This document shows positions 22,422 through 32,300 of a stretch of 64,000 bases of DNA, in pieces. The notes under the pieces were generated by a model. The model was not told the DNA's origin and did not search any database. It was given only the letters and a program-made list of their open reading frames with translations. The position numbers were made by a program, and so were the translations under genes. Origin of the DNA: Heterocephalus glaber (Eukaryota > Chordata > Mammalia > Rodentia > Bathyergidae); contig NW_004624734.1 of the NCBI RefSeq assembly GCF_000247695.1, forward strand, positions 33,149,500 through 33,213,499, written 5' to 3'. Numbering within the stretch: the stretch's first letter is position 1; every line of letters begins with the position of its first letter.

Positions 22422-23344
22422 GAACCCAACCTACTCTCCATTCATTTGTATTTAATCCTTCTACAAACACCTCTTAAGCACAGACTCTGCTAAGCTCAGT
22501 GGTATAAGAATCATTTTAGTATATTTCTTCCGTTTGGGGTACTCACACTTGAGAGACAAAAAAAAGAGGTATACAAATAATCACAGCTATGCAATAAGCA
22601 TGCTATTTAAATGTGCGGTGGAAGCAGACAGGAAGGAGCCCAAAATTGGCCTGAAAACGTTAGGTCAGTGACACATTCTTACCAGAAGTAGCTCCCTAAA
22701 AAGTCATTTTCATCCTTTAAAATGTCCTCTGGGACCACCAGACCACCGAATAAATTCCACATTTATTTTGAAAACTTTTAAAACTGGCTCCCTTACTTCA
22801 TTCTCACTCATACATGGGACTGTAAGGCTCAGGTCCTGGCTTTCCTGGCAGTTACTTCACCTCTCAGTACACTGGTTTTCTTATCTATAAAACAATGGTG
22901 ATTATACTCTCTACCTCATAGGACTATAGTAGGTAGTGGCTGGCACCATAGTGCTTAAAGTCACCCAATCATCATCAATTCACTCAGCAAACACTATTTG
23001 CTGCCCCTCACATAAACTGTTCTCCAGCCATGAAGGTATCAATAATAAGTAATCAATAAGGTTACTCAAGCATCATTTTACCTGACTTCTCTCCACAAAA
23101 CCTTCCCCAGAGTCACTCTTCCTCTCTCCAGTGTTTCTCCATCTCGCCGTGTACATATTTGTACCATAATCTTACCAATGTGTCATGACGCCTTTTGTGT
23201 CTTCTGTGTAGGCGTGTGAGTTTGCCTATGTTTTTTGGAGGCGAAGGGAGTTATTATTCAGCCCTGAAAATTCGAACTTTCTCCTCTCCACCAGCAAGAA
23301 AAGAAAAAATCTTCGTGGTGGACACTGTTTCCACCGCTTCGGAT

Positions 23345-23460
23345 TTTTATCTCATTTTACAGATAAGACTACTGAGGCACTGTGGTGAGAAACGCGCAAG
23401 GTCAAACAGCCAGCCAACAGTGGAACCGCGTTCGAATCCAGGGTTTGACCCAAGATTCCA
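23345..23460 (+). repeat. MIR SINE near the RAD51B promoter
   Basis: CATTTTACAGATAAGACTAC...AACGCGCAAGGTCAAACAGC...CGTTCGAATCCAGGG is a clear MIR. It keeps several CpGs, unlike most copies. Confidence 0.7.
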
Positions 23461-23649
23461 CTCTCTACAACACCACCTCAAGTGGGACAGTCCCTACATT
23501 GCTCCTACAGATACACCTCAAAGTGCCCGAACTGGGAGAGGGAATAAAGAGACGAAAACATTACCCAGAATCTCCTTTACAAAGGTTTTCTCCAACGAAG
23601 GGCAGCTTTCAATCATCCCTCCCTTCCCAAATAAGACCAGAGGCACCCC

Positions 23650-23975
23650 CCCCCCATCCCCACCGGCTTAAGGGGGCGTGCCCAGCACCCAGAGAGATTT
23701 CGCCAGCCCGATATCAGTATTCACTAGCCAGGAGGCAACAGGAATAATGAGCACACCCACTCCCCCGACAACTTCTCCCACAGAAAACTTTTCCAGTACC
23801 GGGTTTGCAGGATCCAACTTTCAAAGTTCCCCCACCCGTTACACAGCTCTCCGCGGAAAGCTCCGCAAAGCAACAACCCAAGCGCGGGTTGGTTGTCACC
23901 CTGTGGGTTTATCCAATCAGAGGCACGCAGAGGCGCAGGTTGGCTCCTCAGCTTGCTGGGAATTGTAGTTTGCCC
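23650..23975 (-). promoter_or_regulatory. RAD51B: RAD51B promoter / probable noncoding exon 1 region
   Basis: A CpG-richer stretch than its surroundings. On the minus strand it has a ZNF143 motif (23951-23969) and an ATTGG (CCAAT at 23913-23917 on plus). A GC-box-like GGGGGCGTG lies near 23671. Gene order places RAD51B exon 1 here, but I could not fix its donor. Confidence 0.6.
23951..23969 (-). promoter_or_regulatory. ZNF143/THAP11-type (SBS) binding motif
   Basis: The minus strand reads ACTACAATTCCCAGCAAGC, matching the ZNF143 core ACTACAA-TCCCAG--TGC at all but one defined base. This motif is typical of TSS-proximal and bidirectional mammalian promoters, which fits the RAD51B/ZFYVE26 head-to-head layout. 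Confidence 0.75.
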
Positions 23976-24126
23976 TCTCTAATCCGCCTTTGAGCGAGGA
24001 GAACATTGTAGTGATTATCAAAAACTGGAGCCGGAACATCACCAAGGGGAATGTGAAACAAGGGGAGCCTTGCTTGGAATTTTCTATTTTCTTTATTGTA
24101 GGACTACATTTTATGATTAATGATTA

Positions 24127-24220
24127 ATGGGCACTCAGGAGGCTGAGGCAGGAGGATTGCTGTGAGTTTGAGGCCAGCATAGATTACATAGTGAGACCTT
24201 GTCTAAAAAAAAAAAAAAAA
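24127..24220 (+). repeat. B1 SINE (5'-truncated)
   Basis: GGGCACTCAGGAGGCTGAGG...GACCTTGTCT plus A-tail, between the two promoter halves. Confidence 0.8.
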
Positions 24221-24323
24221 CGCCAAGAGGCATGTTTTCTGGAGAATTAGAAAACACTCCACCACCTAACACAGAAGTTTTTGGAAGAGAGCTTTCTGGT
24301 TTTGTTTTGGTTTTTGGTTTGGG

Positions 24324-24365
24324 GTGTGTGTGTGTGTGCGTGTGTGTGTGTGTGTGTGTGGTGTG
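24324..24365. repeat. (TG)n microsatellite
   Basis: About 20 TG units with one CG interruption, between the RAD51B and ZFYVE26 promoters. Dinucleotide ORFs on both strands here are artefacts. Confidence 0.95.
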
Positions 24366-24379
24366 GGTTTTTTGTTTCT

Positions 24380-24468
24380 TTGTTTTTAGTTTTTGTGGTA
24401 CCAGGGATCAAACTCAGGACCTTGTGCTTGTGAGGCAGGCACAGTGCCACTGAGCTAAATCCCCGGCC
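24380..24468 (-). repeat. Young ID SINE between promoters
   Basis: GGTACCAGGGATCAAACTCA...CCCCGGCC; target-site copies TTAGTTT. Confidence 0.9.
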
Positions 24469-24474
24469 GTTAGT

Positions 24475-24630
24475 TTGGTTTTTTGAAACAGGCTCTTGCT
24501 ATGTAGTCCTGGCTGGCCTTAAACTCACTATGTAGCCCCACTGGCCTCAAACTCGCACAGATCCTCCTGCCTCAGCCTCCCAAGTGCTGGGATTACAGAC
24601 TTGTGACACCACACCTGGCTCTGTTTGTTT
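24475..24630 (-). repeat. B1 SINE with internal duplication
   Basis: TTTTTTGAAACAGGCTCTTG...CTCAGCCTCCCAAGTGCTGG...ACCACACCTGGC. The repeated ACTCACTATGTAGCC / CTCAAACTCGCA segment is the B1 duplication. Confidence 0.85.
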
Positions 24631-24984
24631 TATTGTTTGGGAAATGCTGACTGAAATTACTCAAACTGAAACATGCACACTGGGGAAACCTAAGAGTCTG
24701 GCTGAAAGTGAAGGAAACCAAACAAGAACGTTTGGTGTAAAGGCAGTTGTGATGAGGAAACCTGACAAACAGTTAAGACCTGGTTTCAGATTATTATATC
24801 TGCAAAAACCCTGCACTTATTCTTTGTACTCCCCTGCACAACTTCCTTGTCTCTATCACATAATTTAGCCCACAGTATTTTAATGACTGGCCTACATCCC
24901 TCACTTGAAAAAGGGAACCGCATTTTATTCAACTTCTAAAACAGAGCCTACCTAGCACATCATTCAATTACAAGCTGTCGGGTT

Positions 24985-25108
24985 GCCGGGTGTGGTAGTA
25001 CACACCTGTAATCCCAACACTCAGGAAGCTGAGACAGGTGGATAGCAAGTCGGAGGTCAGCCTGGAACACATAGCAAGACCACCCCATTTAAAAAAAAAA
25101 AAAAAAAA
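24985..25108 (+). repeat. B1 SINE
   Basis: GTTGCCGGGTGTGGTAGTAC...CAACACTCAGGAAGCTGAG...A-tail at 25090-25108. Confidence 0.85.
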
Positions 25109-25472
25109 GTCGGGAAAAAGGCCATAAACGAACGGAGTGAACCAAAATACGACAATTCAGACCGCAGAGTTCTGAGCTTGTAAGAGGGCCCAAGTAGAAT
25201 AATAATAGAGGAGGGCCAAGCTTTCCTAGCTCTGGGCCCCTGGCAAAGCACTATCACGGGTTGTCGCTAAGTAAATGACTTCAAATACTAGGGAGAAAGA
25301 GCGAAAGAAAACAAAGCAAAGAGTATAGGTATTCCCGCCACTTGCTCGACTAATACAGAACTGCAGGTGTTGAGGGGAGGAGCTGTCATAATTGAGAAGG
25401 ATGGTCTGCAGCCAGGTAGCTAGTTGGTTTAACTCTGAGCATTTTAGCTTTCCTTAGTCCAGAGAGGTTGTA

Positions 25473-25480
25473 TCACGTGA
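25473..25480. promoter_or_regulatory. Palindromic E-box TCACGTGA (CLEAR/M-box type)
   Basis: TCACGTGA is the core of TFEB/TFE3/MITF and USF sites. It lies about 140 bases upstream of the first-exon ATG of a lysosome-reformation gene. Confidence 0.6.
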
Positions 25481-25610
25481 TTCAAACAAATATGGCACTT
25501 AATTTGCATCTTTCCTCCATTGAGCCAATAGGAGTGGTGCTCTCATTCACCGCCCTCTGTCTCCGCCACCTCTGTTCACAGTGGAATCTGTCACCTGACC
25601 CAGCTCAAAC

Positions 25611-25653
25611 ATGGCTGCCCCGGAAACTCCAATGCTTTGGGTGCCGGGAACAG
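25611..25653 (+). other. ZFYVE26: ZFYVE26 noncoding exon 1 (3' part; 5' end not determined)
   Basis: A consensus donor (GGAACAG then GTGAGTG) at 25653/25654 follows a promoter-like stretch with CCAAT, octamer and E-box motifs. Exon 2 begins at 26105 after TTTCTAG. The transcription start is probably within about 100 bases upstream of 25611 and cannot be placed from sequence. The exon carries an ATG at 25611 that opens a short upstream ORF (listed separately). Confidence 0.7.
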
Positions 25654-26148
25654 GTGAGTGTAAGGCGCGGGGGAGATGGGGGCTTCCTCCACAGCCCCAG
25701 TAGGCAGTGTCCCTGGCCTTTAATTCCCCCACCCCCCACTGCTCTTCTGACACAAATTTTCTCCTGATCTTCAAACCTGCCTTAACAGAAGGCTCAAAGG
25801 AGGAGTGTTCCTGCTGAATCGACCACCTGGGGATTTGGAGCCACCCTGGGCAAAACGTTCCGGAGGGAATAAGGATATAGAGTTATGGGTTCTAGCCCCC
25901 GCCAATACTGCGATTGATCTTATTAAATATAGGATCTGCGTAGAGATGAAATCCACCCCTTGGAAAAAGTGGCAGTTCTCCAAAAGAGATAATAACGTGT
26001 CGAACTTAAAACAATATTTATGAAAATAAGTCCCGCCTTTCCTGGTCTTGTCCGTAGCTGCTGGTTTGTCTACCTTCCTTTCCTCTCTCGTGTGTTGTTT
26101 CTAGGAGGTACTCCACGAATGAGACCACTGAGAATGTGTTCCGCGTAA
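25611..26148 (+). promoter_or_regulatory. Upstream ORF in the ZFYVE26 5' UTR (spliced)
   Basis: ATG 25611 reads MAAPETPMLWVPGTG across exon 1, crosses the splice to 26105 and stops at TAA 26146-26148, giving 29 codons. It ends 38 bases before the main ATG at 26187 and is not in the ZFYVE26 frame. The ATG context (AAACATGG) has A at -3 and G at +4, so initiation is plausible. The spliced uORF is read directly from the sequence; repression of the main ORF is inference. Confidence 0.5.
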
Positions 26149-26380
26149 CGCATCTCTTTCTACCTCCCTGCACTCTGGCTGGGAAAATGAGTCATCCGTT
26201 TGGAAAAGAGGAAACTGCTACCGAGGAGCAGCTTTTTGAATTTTTTTGTGAGTGCCTGCGGAGGGGAGAGTGGGAGCTGGCACAGGCATGTATCCATCAG
26301 CTACACGAGGCACAAGGGGATATCCCAAAGAGGGTGGAAGACATACTTCAGGCGCTGGTGCTGTGTCCAGATCTGCTGAG
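26105..26380 (+). CDS. ZFYVE26: ZFYVE26 exon 2 (first coding; coding part 26187-26380)
   Basis: Acceptor TTTCTAG, donor CTGAG|GTAAGG. It encodes residues 1-65 (MSHPFGKEE... to CPDLLR), close to the human N-terminus. The first 82 bases are 5' UTR. The exon ends with two bases of an Arg codon. Confidence 0.96.
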
Positions 26381-29300
26381 GTAAGGGATCTCCCTTTGCT
26401 CTAGGGGGTCTTAGGGCCAGAGGCACATATTTCCTTGTGTCCATGTGCCCCATTCAACTACCCTCTTAAAGAATTAGCAAAAGCAAAGTATATTTCAAGT
26501 GTTGTGAAAATTTACCTGTAAAATATATGCCCTTTAGTATTAATGTAGTTTAATGATTTTGGATTATCATCTGAAACTGGATTTAAACCTGGCCACCAAA
26601 GTGTACCTGAAGTCATTTTTTGTTTATTATCCTTAAAGATATTGGTGTAGCTACATTGAAAAGTGTTTTCTTTGCCTCCAAAAAAGCAAACCCTAATGCC
26701 AGGTATAGTGGCACATGCCTATAATCCCAGCACTCTCAGATGTTAAGACTGGAGGATCAAGAGTTCAAGCCCAGCCTGGGCAATTTAACAAGATCCTGTC
26801 TCAAAATAAAATAAAAAATACAGTAAACAGGGATGGGAATGTAACTTAGTACAAAGGCCCTTGGTTCAATTGCTAGTACAAAAAAAAAAAAAAGCAAACT
26901 CTGCTCTCTTGGTATGGGTTTGAGATTGAAGATATTGTAGCTCTAACAAAGGGCTGAAAATGAATTCACTTAAAACTTCATTGTGAAATAATTACACTCG
27001 CAAGAAATAAAATAGCAGTCAGTATATCTTCTCCCCAGCTTTTCCCAATGACACCTCATTTAGCTGTAGTACAATATCACAACCAGGAAACTGACATTGG
27101 TACATTACTGTTAGCTACACTACAGATCTTATTTGGATTGCACCATTTTTAAAATCTGAATTCATGTTTTATTACTAGCTCTATATAATTTTACCCCCAT
27201 GTAGATTCATGTGATCCCATGGTAATAAAGCTAGAACTGTTGCATCACTGCAAAAGTGATTGCATCCCTCCTCCTTGGTACTATTTATATTTGCACTATG
27301 ACCCCTCCTTGTCTCCTGGTAACCAGATTTCTCCACCCTAGGTTTTTAATGAAGTTCTTCCTGTCAGTGCTATTAAATAGTAGTAAATAGGAGCCAAATG
27401 TTCTGGTTAGTCTTTCCCAGGTTTATCCTTACTTTAACTGTTAATGTTACACAATTGAAGTATTGTATTAACGTATCGATGGAGAAGAAACAAGTGATTC
27501 TTTTTTCCCTTCCTTTTTTACTTTTTTTAGTTTAAATTTGGGTTCTAGCTAGTTAGTGTTTAAATTGCTGACTTCAAAGAAAGACATAGGCATTCTTATA
27601 ACTCTGGCTCTTTTCCACATGGTTAAAAATAAATTTTTATGACTTCCTTGTTTCTTTTATATTTGATTCATTCTTTGTGTTCAAGAATATAATTTAGATA
27701 CCATTACCTACTATGATTTTCTTTTTAATATTATGTTTAAAAGCAGTACTAAACCAGGCACAGTGACATGTGCTTGTAGTCCCAGCTACTCAGAAGGCTG
27801 AGGCAAAAGGGTCACCTGAACCCAGGAGTTCCAAGACCACCTTAAGTAACTCAGCAAGACACCTTAAAAAAAAAAATCAAAAAGGAGGATATGGAGGTGG
27901 CTTAAGACTTTTTTATGAAAGCTTCCAGATCTGTTCTGGTTCTGATATTTTACTAAACTATCATATGCAATTGAAAAATTCTCATTAGAACTTACCTATT
28001 CAGGTTTAACATAGACTGGACAGCGAATTCTAAGTTTTGGAGCACAAAAGAGAAAATATCTGTAGAAACTCCTTTCTTTTCACCTTTTTCAGATGTGGGC
28101 AGGACATGAGCCCCCAAAGATTAGCTTGGCTCTGGCTTCTTGTACTGGAAAAATGGTTGGCCCAGGAAAAGGTAAGAGGGGTTACAATTAAATGTAAGGC
28201 CAGAACAGAGAAGAACTTAGAGTGGTTATGGGATTTCCCTTTGTCTGTTACTTCTTTTATTATGAAGTTGGTCACATTCTTTCTCAGTATTGACAGTAAT
28301 AATTGTTTAAATTGTTACTCTCTCCTTACCTAAATTCATCATTAAATTACTAATGTACATTGGCATTTAATACCATTTGAGGTGATGCCATTTTGTAAAA
28401 TGCTACTATGAGTCTGTGCCTAGAAAGAACTTTGTGGAACTCAGTGAAAGTGACAAGATAGCAAATAAAATATGAACCTATAACATTTAGATCTATTCAA
28501 CACTAGGTTTATTGAGAATAGGCTGAGCCAAAGCTTGGGTTCCCTTCTGAAAATCTTATTTTCACTTGTCCAAAACAGTGAAATCTTATAGGTTGAAGTT
28601 CTATTAACTAGTAATTTGATAATTCACATGAATTGGAAAATTACCAAATTAAAAACATGGTAAGCTAATTAATAGCAAGAGAAAACTAGGGAAGAAGTGG
28701 TTTTTTTTTTCCTTTCAAGGAAATCTTCCACTAAAAGCTCTTTTACAGTGTTTATTATCAAAGATGAGATCTATTAAAGGAATTTCTGAGGCAATTCCAT
28801 ACTGAACCTCAGAGTTTTGGGGACCTTGCACTTTCGAGGCAGGCAGCGGAACCACTGAGCTAAATCCTCGGCCCCTGAACCTCAGATTTTAAGATTTTTT
28901 TAAGTGAGGAACCATCATTGGCCCAAGGATATACTATAAAGTCAGTTGACAGAACTGGAGCTGAAACCAAAATCTGAATCCCAGTCCTCTGTTTTTTCTA
29001 TCTCAACATTATTTATAGCTTATATGATCTTTAAAGTAAATTCTGTTTCTTAAATGTCTGTCATTTAGCCTTTTGTTGTTGTTGTTTTTATTCCCTTTAG
29101 TCATCAGGATCAATTTTGTCTTTATTTCCATTTTTGCATGACATTTATCCTTTACAAAGCTGTCAAAAATAACAGAAATTACTGATCTAAATGTATCTTT
29201 TATCCAGGCCTTGGGCCACTGTCTAGGAAAGACAAATGTCAAAAAGACTAGCAGGAGGGGGAAGAAAGAAAAGCAAGATTAAAATATAATGAAACCCAGG

Positions 29301-32300
29301 ATAACTAAGAGTCAAATTTAAAAGAAAAAAAAATTGAGCTAAAGTTGAAATACTTTATCTAGAATAGTATCTTCAGAGAAAATAAATTGTGTTACTGATT
29401 AAGGATCTCTCTAATACAAACATGAAATTTGTCAAACCAAATGAACTTTCCCCTCAGTGGAGGTTCTGTGTCCTTGATGCTGATGGTGCTTATTTTCTGG
29501 ACAGTTGCTCAACCATGTTGGGCAGTGAATTTGTCTTTCACATCTCCTTAGCACGAACTAAGAGTTGTTCTTGTTTTGTAACAGATCACTTGTTCTTTTC
29601 TTTTTTTTTTTTTTGGTACCGGGGATCGAATTCAAGCACGGTGCCACTGAGCTAAATCCCCGGCCTGTAACAGATCACTTGTTTTTTTAAAGCTCCGTTG
29701 ACTCCCTTATTTAATCAATTGTGGAAATATTTTTGTTGCTCAGAGGGACTGGAGGTATAAGGACCAAGATTGCACATATATTCTTTTTTTATTGTTTGAT
29801 TGTTTTTTGTTTTTTTGAGACAGGGTCTCACTCTGTAGTTCAGGCTGGCCATAAACTCATTATGTAGCCCAGGCTGGCCTCCAACTCATGGCAATGCTCC
29901 TGCCTCAGCCTCCCAAGCACTGGGATTACAGGTGTTTTTCACCACGCCCAGCTTCAGCACATGCACTCTTGGGGTAGTTCTACATTATCCTAGAGATTCC
30001 TTGATCTAAGAATTTGCTGGTTGCCGCTTCTTTTCCAGGCTCTCACCTTCGGCCAAAATCTTGCTTTTTAATGATTAAGTGAAGCAATGATTCTATTTTT
30101 CCTTTCCTTCATTTGCCTTCTGCCTCTCTCTTGCAGTGATTTTTCCCCTACATATGTAAACATGTATACAAAAATTTAGCTGCAGGAATGTTTGTTGCTT
30201 TGCTTCTAATGGAAAAGAACTGGGAACAACCCCCATGTTCACAATGCACAGAAGTAGTTAATAAATGGAAGTATATCTATATGTGAAACACTGTGCCAGT
30301 ATTCAAAATTATATGGTAAATAAATTTTCAGTGACATGAAAGGATATTCAAACTTTATGAGATGAAAAAAAGCAGTTTAGGAAATAGTACGTGTGGTATA
30401 TACATGTATAGAAAATGGCCATTAATAGGGGCCGGAGATTTAGCTCAGTGGTTTCACTGCCTGTTGTGCAAGCACAAGGACCCAAGTTCGATCCCTGGTA
30501 CCAAAAAAAAAAAAAAAAAAAGAAAATGGCCATTAATAGTAGTTCTATTTCATTTTGAAGATATAGAACTATATACATAGATAGATATAGATATAGATAT
30601 TAAGTTTACATATTTGTGTATTCTTATCTTTTCCCATTGAATTTGCCTTGCTCTTACAATAAGGAAATCTGTGCTTAGAAACATTAAGCAAATTCTTGCC
30701 TGTTTTAGAAATGTTAGCCTTTTATGATCCTGAATATGCTTAAAGTAATTTCACCAGTAAATTAAATATAACCTAATTAGCAGTTAGGATTCTGGACAAA
30801 GTGTTAGAATCTTAACCAGACTATTAAGGGCCTGGTGTCTTAGATTTCCTACTTATTCTTTCCTCTTACTCTTCAATAGAAACACTGTCCAGTAACCTTC
30901 AGCTTCTCAGCATGAATTTTCCCCATCAATTTGTAATCATTAACATTATGCAAGCATTTACATGGCACTGATGCACATAATAGGGAAGGGTGTGGCAAGC
31001 ATAAGATTTAGGGCCAAGAATGCATTGGACCATGCACATGAATGGCAGAAATGTGGCCTTGTGTTATAACTGTTGCATGTACACATGTTACTCCTGGTGC
31101 TTCTTACTGTCCAATAAAACTTATCTCTGAGAAGCTTTACCCAGAGGCCTGATTTACAGATGTCTCTAATTTACTGTTTGTCAGGATTAGTCCCAGACTC
31201 TCATGTCATTTTTGTTTCTGGAGAAAGAGAGACTCTAATTTGAGTTAGGGAGTGAGGGAAGTTACTGTGAAGCAAGCAGGTGTAAGGAAGTCGCAGCCTT
31301 TCTGTTTCTGCATTAGACCATACTGATGGCACATCACAGTACCAGACTCTGGGGTCAGCCCCCTGTGGTGGTAGACATCTGTGGTTCTAGCTGCTTAGGA
31401 TGGGGCAGCAGAAGATCATTTAAGCTCATGAATTAAAGACCAGCCCAGCCAAGAGTGAGACCTCATCTCAGAGAAACAAAAACAAAAGTTTTCTTGGGGG
31501 TTGGGGGGGTGTAGATTGGTGATAGCATGCTTGCCTATCATGTGAGAGGCCCTGGGTTAGATCCCCAACACTGCAGAAAAAAAAAAAAAATGGGGTGAGT
31601 GGGTGGGTCACTTTTCTTTTTCAGGTTTGGAATAATTTGAAAAGTCTTTCTATTTCACCTAATAAAGATAATTTTTATTTTTATTTATTTATTTGTTTTT
31701 TTGGTACCGGGGATTGAACTCAGGATCTTGTGCTTGCGAGACAGGCAACGGAACCACTGAGCTAAATCCCTGGCCCGATAATTTTTAAACTATGTAACTA
31801 TGTGCCACCAATTTATTTGATGCAGAAACTAAATAAAAAATAAAATTAAATATGCTGCATGATACCTGGCATATAACTGTTTAGTAAACATTAGAAAATG
31901 TTAAATCTTACCCTCTTTACCTTTTTTCCAACTCATATGCAAAAGAGAGTTAATACCAAAAACAGGGGTTTAGACCAAAAAAGGATTATAGGAGGCAAAC
32001 CCTGCCAGGCTTACCTGTACCTTGGTGCTTTGGACACAGCAAAAGAGATTTCCTGGGGAAAAAAAGCTCAAGTGATAAAGAAAAAGGTCACATGAAAAAA
32101 CCACACAAATATAATTAAATTTAACCATTTAAAAAGAAGAATCTTAGAAAATCACATGAAATTAATACAACTTGAAGTTTAAGGCTAATCAATATGGGCT
32201 TTAAATACTAGTTTTGTTTTTTGTCTTCTGTGAGTTCTTTTTGTAGTACTGGGGATGGAACTCAGGACCTTGTGCTTATGAGGCAGGTGTGGCACCCCTG

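Larger units (their letters stand above)
25400..25653 (+). promoter_or_regulatory. ZFYVE26: ZFYVE26 core promoter region
   Basis: No TATA box. Motifs in order: E-box TCACGTGA (25473-25480), octamer ATTTGCAT (25502-25509), CCAAT (25525-25529) and a YY1-like CAAACATGGCTGCC (25606-25619) overlapping the first exon. Motifs are read from sequence; occupancy is inference. Confidence 0.65.

Noticed and set aside
23195..23968. Overlapping 158-, 121- and 96-codon plus-strand frames near the RAD51B promoter
   Set aside because: Open because of local GC content. They cross a MIR and an ATTGG/ZNF143 promoter, and show no family similarity or mutual consistency.
24247..24450. Frames with runs of VCV or THT
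   Set aside because: Produced by (TG)n microsatellites; likewise at 52015-52302 and 63047-63307.
30362..30580. Recurrent peptides such as AGDLAQWF and WYRGSNSGP in many frames
   Set aside because: These are translations of ID SINEs in either orientation, not a repeated protein domain.
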